A stretch of DNA of 64,000 nt from Bacteroides mediterraneensis (GTDB lineage: Bacteria > Bacteroidota > Bacteroidia > Bacteroidales > Bacteroidaceae), in assembly GCF_025993685.1 (NCBI RefSeq), contig NZ_DAJPEN010000001.1:124001-188000 (forward strand), in the 5' to 3' direction. Both the position numbers and the translations under genes were made by a program. Position 1 is the stretch's first letter. Each line of letters begins with the position of its first letter. Under the pieces are notes generated by a model that saw only the letters and a list, made by a program, of their open reading frames with translations, was not told where the DNA came from and did no database searches. Shown in pieces: positions 7,356-15,511 of the stretch.

Positions 7356-10300
7356 TTATTTGTATTCCTGCCAGCTCTTTATCTGGATGTCTTCCTGCTT
7401 CAGATGGCAGAAAGCCTCGATGAATGCCTTGGCCAGACGGGCGTTGGTAATCAGCGGAATGTTGTGGTCGATGGCCCCGCGGCGGATGCGGTATCCGTTG
7501 GTGAGTTCCCGCTTGGTATGGTTCTTCGGGATGTTCACAATCAGCTCGAATTTGTGTTCCGCAATCATCTTCATCACGTTGTTTTCGGCGTGCGGACGTT
7601 CATCGGGCCAGAACACCGGTGTGGTCGGAATGCCGTGCGAGTTCAGAAAGGCAGCCGTGCCGGCAGTGGCATAGATGTCGTATCCTTTCTGATGCAGCAT
7701 GTGGCTGGCATCCAGCAGGTCCACTTTCGATTTGGTGGCGCCGGAAGAGAAGAGCACCGATTTCTTCGGAATCTTGTATCCCGTCGCAATCAGGGCGTTC
7801 AGCAAGGCTTCGTCAAAGTCATCGCCCAGACAACCTACTTCTCCCGTAGACGACATGTCGACACCCAGTACCGGGTCGGCATTCTGCAGACGGGCGAACG
7901 AGAACTGGGAGGCCTTGACTCCAATCCAGTCGATATCGAACGCCAGTTTGTCGGGACGCACGTACGGGGCATCGAGCATGATACGGGTAGCCGTTTCGAT
8001 GAAGTTGCGTTTCAACACTTTCGATACGAACGGGAAGCTGCGGGAAGCACGCAGGTTACATTCAATCACTTTCACGTCGTTGTTCTTGGCCAGGTACTGG
8101 ATGTTGAACGGACCCGAAATGTTGAGTTCCTTGGCAATCTTGCGGCTGATTTTCTTAATCTGGCGGGCCGTCGCAAAATAAATGTGCTGTGCGGGGAATA
8201 CCAGGGTCGCGTCGCCGGAATGCACGCCGGCATATTCGATGTGTTCCGATATGGCGTATTCCACAATCTCTCCGTTCTGTGCCACGGCATCGAATTCGAT
8301 TTCCTTGGTTTCCTGCATGAACTGCGATACGACCACCGGATATTCCTTGGACACCTCACTGGCCATTTGCAGGAAGCGTTCCAGTTCCTCCTGATCATAG
8401 CATACGTTCATGGCGGCTCCAGAGAGCACGTACGACGGACGAACCAATACCGGATATCCTACTTTCTTCACGAACTCTTTCACGTCGTCCAGACTGGTCA
8501 GTTCCTGCCAGGCCGGTTGGTCGATGCCCAGCTGGTCGAGCATAGCCGAGAACTTGTTGCGGTTTTCCGCCCGGTCGATGGAAATCGGAGAGGTACCGAG
8601 TACCGGTACCGACTGGCGATACAGTTTCATGGCCAGGTTGTTCGGAATCTGTCCGCCTACGGAGACGATGACACCGCGCGGCTGTTCCAGGTCGATGACA
8701 TCAAGTACCCGTTCGAAGGAAAGTTCATCGAAATACAGGCGGTCGCATACGTCGTAGTCGGTAGACACCGTTTCCGGGTTGTAGTTGATCATGATGGATT
8801 TGTATCCCAGCTTGCGGGCGGTCTGGATGGCATTCACCGAGCACCAGTCGAATTCCACAGACGAGCCGATGCGGTAGGCACCTGAACCGAGGACGATGAC
8901 CGATTTTTCGTTCTTGTAGTAATTGACATCGTGTCCTTCCACAGCATACGTCATATACAGGTAGTTGGTCAGTTCCGGATGTTCGGAGGCCACCGTGTTG
9001 ATGCGTTTCACTGCCGGCAGGATACCCAGCTTCTTGCGGTAGGCACGTACTTGCAGGTTTTCTTTCTCCATGTTTCCCTGCGTGGGTTTCAGTACGAAGC
9101 GGGCAATCTGGAAATCGGAGAAGCCTAGCACCTTGGCCTGACGGAGCACCTCGGCCGGAAGTTCTTCGAGCGAGTTGTATTCGGACAGCTTATGTTTGTA
9201 GTCGACAATGTTTTTCAGTTTGCCGATGAACCACGGGTCAATCTTGGTCAGTTCGTAGATGCGTTCGATGGAATAACCTTCTTCCAGCGCCTGTGCGATG
9301 GCGAAGATACGCAGGTCGGTCGGGTTGGCCAGTTCGTCGTCCAGGTTCGTGAAGCGGGTATGGTCATTGCCCACGAAGCCGTGCATGCCCTGACCAATCA
9401 TACGCAGGCCTTTCTGGATAATCTCTTCAAACGTCCGTCCGATGGACATGATTTCGCCCACCGACTTCATGCTGGAGCCGATACGGTGTGATACGCCGGC
9501 AAACTTGTTGAGGTCCCAGCGCGGAATCTTGCAAATCAGGTAATCTAGTTGCGGAGCTACATAGGCTGAGTTCGGGGTGCCCATCTCACCGATTTCATCC
9601 AATGTATAGCCCAGCGCAATCTTGGCGGCCACGAAAGCCAGCGGATAACCGGTGGCCTTGGAAGCCAGTGCCGATGAACGACTCAGGCGGGCATTTACCT
9701 CAATGATACGGTAGTCGTTGGTTTCGGCGTGGAACGCATACTGGATGTTGCATTCTCCCACAATGTTCAGATGGCGGATACATTGCTTCGACAAGTCTTG
9801 CAGCATGCTGACCTGTTCTTCGGTCAGTGAGCAGGTAGGAGCCACCACGATGGATTCTCCGGTATGGATGCCCAGCGGGTCGAAGTTTTCCATGCTGGCC
9901 ACGGTGAAGCAATGGTCGTTGGCATCGCGGATGACCTCGAACTCGATTTCTTTCCAGCCTTTCAGGGATTCTTCCACCAGAATCTGCGGGGAGAAGGTGA
10001 AGGCACTTTCAGCCAGTTCGATGAATTTTTCCTCATCGGGGCAGATACCGCTTCCCAGACCTCCCAGCGCATAAGCCGAACGGATCATGACCGGATAGCC
10101 GATAGACCGTGCGGCTTCGAGTGCATCCCGCATGTTTTCCACTGCCCGGCTGACGGGAGTCTTGAGGGGTACTTCGTTGAGTTTCTTGACAAACAGGTCG
10201 CGGTCTTCCGTGTACATGATGGCATCCACTGAAGTGCCCAGCACTTCCACACCATATTCTTTCAGAACGCCTTTTTGGTAAAGTTCCGTACCGCAGTTCA

Positions 10301-10580
10301 GGGCTGTTTGTCCGCCGAAAGCCAGCAGAATACCGTCCGGACGTTCCTTCTTGATGATTTCAGTTACGAAATACGGAGTCACGGGCAGGAAGTAGACTTG
10401 GTCGGCAATGCCTTCCGAAGTCTGGATGGTGGCAATATTGGGATTGATAAGGACGGAGCGGATACCTTCTTCGCGCAATGCTTTCAAGGCCTGCGAACCT
10501 GAATAGTCGAACTCTCCGGCTTGTCCGATTTTCAGTGCGCCTGATCCGAGAACCAGGACTTTTTTCAATTCTTTCTTCAT
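7356..10580 (-). CDS. carB: Carbamoyl-phosphate synthase large subunit
   Basis: Makes carbamoyl phosphate from bicarbonate, ammonia and two ATP for pyrimidine and arginine synthesis. At 1074 residues it has the two homologous ATP-grasp halves (about 1-550 and 551-940) and the C-terminal MGS-like allosteric domain (from about 945, with DIYATAGTAAFL). Key motifs include GQAGEFDYSGSQA near the start and NARLSRSSALASKATGYP in the first half. The frame runs 26 residues further upstream, but the ATG at 10580 begins the conserved MKKELKKVLVLGSGALKIGQ. Its glutaminase partner carA is not next to it. Several motifs are closer to eukaryotic CPS than to E. coli CarB (see findings). Confidence 0.97.
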   Translation of the reverse strand: MKKELKKVLVLGSGALKIGQAGEFDYSGSQALKALREEGIRSVLINPNIATIQTSEGIADQVYFLPVTPYFVTEIIKKERPDGILLAFGGQTALNCGTELYQKGVLKEYGVEVLGTSVDAIMYTEDRDLFVKKLNEVPLKTPVSRAVENMRDALEAARSIGYPVMIRSAYALGGLGSGICPDEEKFIELAESAFTFSPQILVEESLKGWKEIEFEVIRDANDHCFTVASMENFDPLGIHTGESIVVAPTCSLTEEQVSMLQDLSKQCIRHLNIVGECNIQYAFHAETNDYRIIEVNARLSRSSALASKATGYPLAFVAAKIALGYTLDEIGEMGTPNSAYVAPQLDYLICKIPRWDLNKFAGVSHRIGSSMKSVGEIMSIGRTFEEIIQKGLRMIGQGMHGFVGNDHTRFTNLDDELANPTDLRIFAIAQALEEGYSIERIYELTKIDPWFIGKLKNIVDYKHKLSEYNSLEELPAEVLRQAKVLGFSDFQIARFVLKPTQGNMEKENLQVRAYRKKLGILPAVKRINTVASEHPELTNYLYMTYAVEGHDVNYYKNEKSVIVLGSGAYRIGSSVEFDWCSVNAIQTARKLGYKSIMINYNPETVSTDYDVCDRLYFDELSFERVLDVIDLEQPRGVIVSVGGQIPNNLAMKLYRQSVPVLGTSPISIDRAENRNKFSAMLDQLGIDQPAWQELTSLDDVKEFVKKVGYPVLVRPSYVLSGAAMNVCYDQEELERFLQMASEVSKEYPVVVSQFMQETKEIEFDAVAQNGEIVEYAISEHIEYAGVHSGDATLVFPAQHIYFATARQIKKISRKIAKELNISGPFNIQYLAKNNDVKVIECNLRASRSFPFVSKVLKRNFIETATRIMLDAPYVRPDKLAFDIDWIGVKASQFSFARLQNADPVLGVDMSSTGEVGCLGDDFDEALLNALIATGYKIPKKSVLFSSGATKSKVDLLDASHMLHQKGYDIYATAGTAAFLNSHGIPTTPVFWPDERPHAENNVMKMIAEHKFELIVNIPKNHTKRELTNGYRIRRGAIDHNIPLITNARLAKAFIEAFCHLKQEDIQIKSWQEYK

Positions 10581-10790
10581 GGTTATAGATAAATTGGTGT
10601 TTTTCTCAAAGGTTGTTTGTGTCCGGCGGCTGTTTTTGTCGTTTTGGACTACTTGCAAAGAAACGATTTATTTTGAAGAAAACAAAGGATTTATCCCTAT
10701 AGTAAGCACTTTATTTTTCTTTTAATGATGCGGCTTTGTACCATAAATCTTTATTTGATAGATGTCTGTTAATATTTTCGTTCGAATAGC

Positions 10791-10798
10791 TATCTTTG
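10791..10798 (+). promoter_or_regulatory. Bacteroides -7 box upstream of lspA
   Basis: TATCTTTG, an exact TAnnTTTG match, 58 bases before the lspA ATG. The -33 element is poor (TGTT at the right distance). Confidence 0.5.
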
Positions 10799-10855
10799 CA
10801 AAAGACTTCAAGGTTGTAATTAATAATTGATTATTTTAGATAGAGCATATTATTT

Positions 10856-11512
10856 ATGGATACAAAATCAAAATCTTTATTGGCTACAAGTATTATTTTG
10901 TTGACTTTAATATTAGACCAGGTTATTAAAATAATAGTGAAAACTAATTTCTATTATGGGGAAAGTGTTTGTGTTACTGATTGGTTCTATTTTACTTTCG
11001 TAGAAAATATGGGTATGGCATTCGGTATGCAAGTTATGCCTAAAGTTGTTCAGACAATGATGCGGCTTGTATTTTCTGGCTTTATATTATGGTATATTAT
11101 ATTACTTGTGAAAGCGAATTTTAAGAATGGTTATATCATTTGTGTTTCTTTGATTTTTGCTGGAGCTATAGGAAATGTTCTTGATAGTATATTTTATGGA
11201 GTGATTTTTAGTGAAAGCACTTATACCGACGTAGCAACTTTTGTTTCTGTTGGTGAAGGGTATGCAGATTGGTTTTATGGTAAAGTGGTAGATATGTTTT
11301 ATTTTCCTTTGCTGGAATTTGACTGGCCTTCTTGGATGCCTTTTATCGGTGGAAAGCATTTTATCTTTTTTTCTCCGGTATTTAATTTTGCAGATGCTGC
11401 CATAAGTGGTGGTACGATAGCTTTATTGATATTTTATCCTAAAATGTTCGGTGAAAGTTTTCTTGTGTTTAAAAAGACTGTTGCCTCTGAAAGAAAAGAT
11501 TTGAATGCGTGA
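10856..11512 (+). CDS. lspA: Lipoprotein signal peptidase (signal peptidase II)
   Basis: An inner-membrane aspartyl protease that removes the signal peptide of lipidated prolipoproteins. The 218 residues contain four hydrophobic segments and the family motifs LDQVIK (about 19-24), ENMGMAFG (ENxGxAFG), AGAIGNVLDS (GNxxD with the first catalytic Asp) and FNFADAAIS (second catalytic Asp). An insertion of about 50 residues between the two Asp motifs is longer than in E. coli LspA. The gene is visibly AT-rich, with TTT/ATT/AAA codons dominating, unlike carB and trpS on either side. It could be a second, acquired copy of lspA. Confidence 0.9.
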   Translation: MDTKSKSLLATSIILLTLILDQVIKIIVKTNFYYGESVCVTDWFYFTFVENMGMAFGMQVMPKVVQTMMRLVFSGFILWYIILLVKANFKNGYIICVSLIFAGAIGNVLDSIFYGVIFSESTYTDVATFVSVGEGYADWFYGKVVDMFYFPLLEFDWPSWMPFIGGKHFIFFSPVFNFADAAISGGTIALLIFYPKMFGESFLVFKKTVASERKDLNA

Positions 11513-11551
11513 AATGAACATACGATTGTTTTTATAAAATGATAGATTGAA

Positions 11552-11584
11552 TTTGTAAAACGCTATAGATATTTTGTATTTTTG
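11552..11584 (+). promoter_or_regulatory. Complete Bacteroides promoter of trpS
   Basis: TTTG at 11552-11555 and TATTTTTG at 11577-11584, with 21 bases between, match the -33/-7 consensus. It lies 17 bases before the trpS ATG, so the leader is very short. Confidence 0.75.
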
Positions 11585-11601
11585 CACTAAAATAAAAATG
11601 T

Positions 11602-12696
11602 ATGAAAAAAGAAAAGATTATTTTGACCGGTGACCGCCCTACCGGTAAATTACATATCGGCCACTACGTGGGTTCGTTGCGCCGACGTGTGGAGTTGCAG
11701 AATTCAGGACTTTACGACAAAATCTTTGTGTTCGAGGCCGACGGACAGGCGTTGACCGACAACATTGACAATCCGGAAAAGGTGCGTCAGAACGTGATTG
11801 AAGTGGCATTGGACTATTTGTCTGTGGGACTTGATCCGGAAAAGTCTACCATTTTTATCCAGTCGCAGATTCCGGAACTGTGCGAATTGAGTTTCTATTA
11901 CATGGACTTGGTTACGGTATCCCGTTTGCAGCGTAACCCGACGGTGAAGACCGAAATCCAGATGCGTAACTTTGAAACCAGCATTCCGGTGGGCTTCTTT
12001 ACTTATCCTATCAGTCAGGCTGCCGACATCACTGCCTTCAAGGCAACTACCGTGCCGGTAGGAGAAGACCAGGAGCCGATGATTGAACAGACCCGTGAGA
12101 TTGTGCGCCGCTTCAACCATATTTATGGGGAAACACTGGTGGAACCGGAAATCCTGTTGCCGGACAATGCCGCTTGTCTGCGTTTGCCGGGAACAGACGG
12201 TAAGGCCAAGATGAGCAAATCGTTGGGCAACTGTATCTACCTGTCGGATTCGGCTGACGAGGTGATGAAGAAGGTGAAGAGCATGTATACCGACCCCACT
12301 CACATCAAGGTGAGCGATCCGGGTAAACTGGAAGGCAACTGTGTGTTCACGTATTTGGATGCCTTCTGCCGTCCGGAACATTTCGGCCGTTATTTGCCGG
12401 AATATGCCAACTTGGACGAGCTGAAAGCACACTACACCCGTGGCGGATTGGGCGACATGAAGGTGAAGAAATTCCTTGCTGCCGTAATGCAGGAAGAATT
12501 GGAACCGATTCGCGAGCGTCGTAAGGTATTTGAGAAAGACATTCCGGCTGTATATGACATGTTGAAGAAGGGTTGCGAAGTGGCCCGTGAGGCTGCTGCC
12601 CAGACCATGGACGAGGTACGCCGTGCCATGAAAATCAACTATTTTGATGATGCCGCATTGATTGAAGAGCAGGCAAAACGCTTCGCAGAGCAATAA
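11602..12696 (+). CDS. trpS: Tryptophan--tRNA ligase
   Basis: Charges tRNA-Trp. A class I aminoacyl-tRNA synthetase of 364 residues with the HIGH motif [11 protein letters not shown] (His18-His21) and the KMSKS loop KAKMSKSLG near residue 205. The length is in the usual 330-370 range. It has a good promoter directly upstream and is followed after 4 bases by murF, so the two are probably co-transcribed. Confidence 0.97.
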   Translation: MKKEKIILTGDRPTGKLHIGHYVGSLRRRVELQNSGLYDKIFVFEADGQALTDNIDNPEKVRQNVIEVALDYLSVGLDPEKSTIFIQSQIPELCELSFYYMDLVTVSRLQRNPTVKTEIQMRNFETSIPVGFFTYPISQAADITAFKATTVPVGEDQEPMIEQTREIVRRFNHIYGETLVEPEILLPDNAACLRLPGTDGKAKMSKSLGNCIYLSDSADEVMKKVKSMYTDPTHIKVSDPGKLEGNCVFTYLDAFCRPEHFGRYLPEYANLDELKAHYTRGGLGDMKVKKFLAAVMQEELEPIRERRKVFEKDIPAVYDMLKKGCEVAREAAAQTMDEVRRAMKINYFDDAALIEEQAKRFAEQ

Positions 12697-12700
12697 GAAT

Positions 12701-13993
12701 ATGGAAATAGAGGAACTATATAACCGCTTTACGGAATGTAACGGACTGACGACCGACAGCCGCCATTGTCCGGAGGGTTCTATGTTTCTGGCCCTGAAAG
12801 GAGAAACATTCAATGGGAATACCTTTGCTGCCCAATCGTTGGCACAGGGCTGCCGCTATGCGGTGGTGGATGAACCGCAGTATGCTTCTCCCGAGAATCC
12901 ACGGATTATTCTGGTGGACAACTGCCTGGAGACGTTGCAGAAGCTGGCCAACTATCACCGTCGTCGGTTGGGTACCCGCATGATCGGGGTGACCGGTACG
13001 AACGGAAAAACCACCACGAAAGAACTGATTGCGACCGTACTGGGCGAGAAGTTCAAGGTGCTTTACACGCAAGGAAATTTCAACAACCACATCGGAGTGC
13101 CGTTGACATTGTTGCGCCTGAAGCCGGAACATGAGATGGCGGTCATCGAAATGGGGGCCAACCATCCGGGAGAAATCAAGACCTTGGTTCACATTGCCGA
13201 GCCGGATTATGGTATCATTACCAATGTGGGAAAGGCTCATCTTCAGGGATTCGGTTCCTTTGAAGGGGTTATCCGCACCAAAGGAGAATTGTATGATTTC
13301 CTGCGGGAAAAGGGAAATGCCACCATCTTTATTCAAAACGAGAATCCTTACCTGAACAAGATTGCTGCCGGCTTGACGTGCGTCCGTTACGGACAGACTC
13401 CGGGACTGGATGTGACGGGAAAGGTGGTAGCCTGTTCGCCTTTCCTGCATTTCACCTGGACAGCCGAAGGGGTTTCACACGAAGTGCAGACGCATCTGAT
13501 AGGGGCCTATAACTTGGACAATGCCTTGGCGGCCGTGGCCATAGGTCGTTATTTCGGCGTGGAGGATACACAAATCTGTCACGCACTGTCTTCGTATGTG
13601 CCGCAGAACAACCGTTCGCAGCTGGTACATACCGCTTCCAATACCTTGATTGTGGATGCCTACAATGCCAACCCCACCAGTATGATGGCGGCATTGGAAA
13701 ACTTCCGTCAGATGGAGGCGGCGCACAAGGTGGCGATTTTGGGCGACATGAAGGAACTTGGAGAAGGAAGTCACGAGGAACACCAGAAGGTGGTAGATTT
13801 CTTGAAAGAATGTGGCTTCGAACGGGTGATGCTGGTCGGTCCGGAATTTGGAGGTACTTCGTCTCTTTTTGAGCATTACAAAGATGTGAAGGAAGTGGAA
13901 GCCCTGCTGGCAGCCCATCCCCTGCAGGGATGTTGTGTGCTGGTGAAAGGTTCCAACAGCATGAAGCTGAGTGAGCTTCCGGCCAGTTTGTAA
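12701..13993 (+). CDS. murF: UDP-N-acetylmuramoyl-tripeptide--D-alanyl-D-alanine ligase
   Basis: Adds D-Ala-D-Ala to the UDP-MurNAc-tripeptide in peptidoglycan synthesis. The 430 residues show the Mur ligase order: N-terminal substrate domain, central ATPase domain with the P-loop GVTGTNGKTTTKE (about 101-113), conserved EMGANHPGEI, and C-terminal domain with DAYNANPTSMMAAL. An in-frame ATG inside trpS at 12662 is rejected; the ATG at 12701 begins the conserved N-terminus and lies 4 bases after the trpS stop. Confidence 0.96.
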   Translation: MEIEELYNRFTECNGLTTDSRHCPEGSMFLALKGETFNGNTFAAQSLAQGCRYAVVDEPQYASPENPRIILVDNCLETLQKLANYHRRRLGTRMIGVTGTNGKTTTKELIATVLGEKFKVLYTQGNFNNHIGVPLTLLRLKPEHEMAVIEMGANHPGEIKTLVHIAEPDYGIITNVGKAHLQGFGSFEGVIRTKGELYDFLREKGNATIFIQNENPYLNKIAAGLTCVRYGQTPGLDVTGKVVACSPFLHFTWTAEGVSHEVQTHLIGAYNLDNALAAVAIGRYFGVEDTQICHALSSYVPQNNRSQLVHTASNTLIVDAYNANPTSMMAALENFRQMEAAHKVAILGDMKELGEGSHEEHQKVVDFLKECGFERVMLVGPEFGGTSSLFEHYKDVKEVEALLAAHPLQGCCVLVKGSNSMKLSELPASL

Positions 13994-14014
13994 TAAAAAC
14001 TATTTATTTTGATG

Positions 14015-14059
14015 AAAGTCCATATTGAAGAGGGAGACCTCTTGAATGTGGACTTTTTT
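14015..14059 (+). terminator. Intrinsic terminator after trpS-murF
   Basis: Outer arms AAGTCCA/TGGACTT enclose inner arms AAGAGG/CCTCTT, followed by six T. It lies 22 bases past the murF stop. Confidence 0.85.
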
Positions 14060-14187
14060 GTCTATTCTGAAAAATAGGTGTGCGGAGAGATAGAATAATT
14101 CGCTCAAAAAATGAATCATATTGTTACTTGCTTGTTTTTCTTCTTTCCTTGACGAAATTTTAATCCCCTCTTTTGCTGTGAAAATCC

Positions 14188-14195
14188 TATTTTTG
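14188..14195 (+). promoter_or_regulatory. Bacteroides -7 box of the glycan-degradation gene cluster
   Basis: TATTTTTG matches TAnnTTTG, 24 bases before the ATG of the first enzyme gene. No good -33 TTTG at the right distance, which fits a promoter that needs an activator such as the HTCS. Confidence 0.55.
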
Positions 14196-14218
14196 TAGTT
14201 GTACTTAATATGTAAACT

Positions 14219-15496
14219 ATGAAGCGCATTTTTTTATGTTTGATAGGCATTTTCTTGTTGGGAACTCTTGCTGCACAACAGTTGGTGAAAGTGGGTGAAG
14301 GATACAGTTCGACTTCGGTCAATACAACCGTATTCCGTAACAGTTCGCTGGTGACGGACAAGGGTACGCAATACATATCTTATTATGATGCGGACGGTTA
14401 TCTGGTGGTAGGTAAACGTGCTTTGGGCGTGGAGAACTGGACGTTGCATCGTAGCCAGTATAAAGGAAACGTGGCCGACGCACACAATGTCATCAGCATG
14501 ATGGTAGACGGAGACGGCTATCTGCATCTTTCTTTTGACCACCACGGGCACAAATTGAATTATTGTCGGAGTACGGCTCCCGGAGCACTGACCTTGGGAG
14601 AAAAAGAGCCGATGACCGGAAAGGATGAGGACGACGTGACTTATCCGGAATTCTATCGGATGCCCAGCGGCGATTTGCTGTTTGCCTATCGTTCGGGAGC
14701 TTCCGGACGGGGAAATCTGGTGTTGAACCGTTATGACTTGAAGAGCCGCAAGTGGTCGCGTGTGCAGGATATCCTGATTGACGGGGAAAACCAGCGGAAT
14801 GCCTACTGGCAGCTGTATATGGATGAGGCTGGAGTGATTCATCTGTCGTGGGTGTGGCGTGAAACGTGGATGGTGGAAACCAACCATGACCTTTGCTATG
14901 CGTATTCTCCCGATGAAGGAAAGACGTGGTATAAGTCGACCGGCGAAAAATATACGCTTCCTATCCGGAAAGACAATGCGGAATATGCTTGTTACATTCC
15001 GCAAAACAGGGAACTGATCAATCAGACCAGTATGAGTGCCGATGCGGAAGGACATCCTTATATCGTGACTTATTGGAGGGATGCGGACAGCGAGGTACCT
15101 CAATACCGACTCGTGTGGAACGACGGTAAAGGCTGGCAGAACCGTCAGATAATGAACCGGTCACAAGGATTTACCTTGAAAGGCGGTGGAACAAAGATGA
15201 TTCCGATTTCGCGTCCGCGCATTGCAGTGGATAAAGGAAAGGCTTATTTCGTGTTCCGCGATGCGGAGCGGGGAAGCAAGGTCTCAGTGGCTTATACAGA
15301 GGATGTGAAGTCGGGCGAATGGCAGGTGAAAGACCTGACCGATTTTTCCGTGGATGCCTGGGAACCCAGTTGTGACACGGAACTGTGGAAAACACAGAAA
15401 AAACTGCATGTGTTCGTGCAGGAAACCCATCAGGGAGACGGCGAGAAAGTGAAGGATTCTGCTGCCACCCCGGTATATGTATTGGAAATAAATTAA
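14219..15496 (+). CDS. BNR_4-family beta-propeller, candidate polysaccharide lyase or rhamnosidase
   Basis: A 425-residue exported protein: signal peptide (about 1-19, ending TLAAQQ), then a seven-bladed propeller of the BNR_4 type. Motifs typical of this group are DAHNVISMMVDGDGYLHLSFDHHG (about 90-113), VTYPEFYRMPSGDLLFAYR and RNAYWQLYMDEAGVIHLSWVWRE. BNR_4-type propellers in CAZy include ulvan lyases (PL24/PL25), L-rhamnose-alpha-1,4-glucuronate lyases (PL42) and the GH145 rhamnosidases. Next to a GH105 and an exo-galactanase-type GH43, a role in removing rhamnose-capped glucuronic acid from arabinogalactan is the best guess; the exact family is not settled here. First gene of a four-gene operon. 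Confidence 0.8.
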   Translation: MKRIFLCLIGIFLLGTLAAQQLVKVGEGYSSTSVNTTVFRNSSLVTDKGTQYISYYDADGYLVVGKRALGVENWTLHRSQYKGNVADAHNVISMMVDGDGYLHLSFDHHGHKLNYCRSTAPGALTLGEKEPMTGKDEDDVTYPEFYRMPSGDLLFAYRSGASGRGNLVLNRYDLKSRKWSRVQDILIDGENQRNAYWQLYMDEAGVIHLSWVWRETWMVETNHDLCYAYSPDEGKTWYKSTGEKYTLPIRKDNAEYACYIPQNRELINQTSMSADAEGHPYIVTYWRDADSEVPQYRLVWNDGKGWQNRQIMNRSQGFTLKGGGTKMIPISRPRIAVDKGKAYFVFRDAERGSKVSVAYTEDVKSGEWQVKDLTDFSVDAWEPSCDTELWKTQKKLHVFVQETHQGDGEKVKDSAATPVYVLEIN

Positions 15497-15511
15497 TCTC
15501 AAAATAAAACT

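Noticed and set aside
7266..8885. 539-residue plus-strand open frame
   Set aside because: It lies entirely opposite carB, whose protein is certain; His/Arg/Val-rich composition is that of a shadow frame.
14219..15496. Sialidase (BNR repeats)
   Set aside because: No Asp-box (SxDxGxTW) series of a sialidase; one DEGKTW-like stretch only. The overall pattern is BNR_4.
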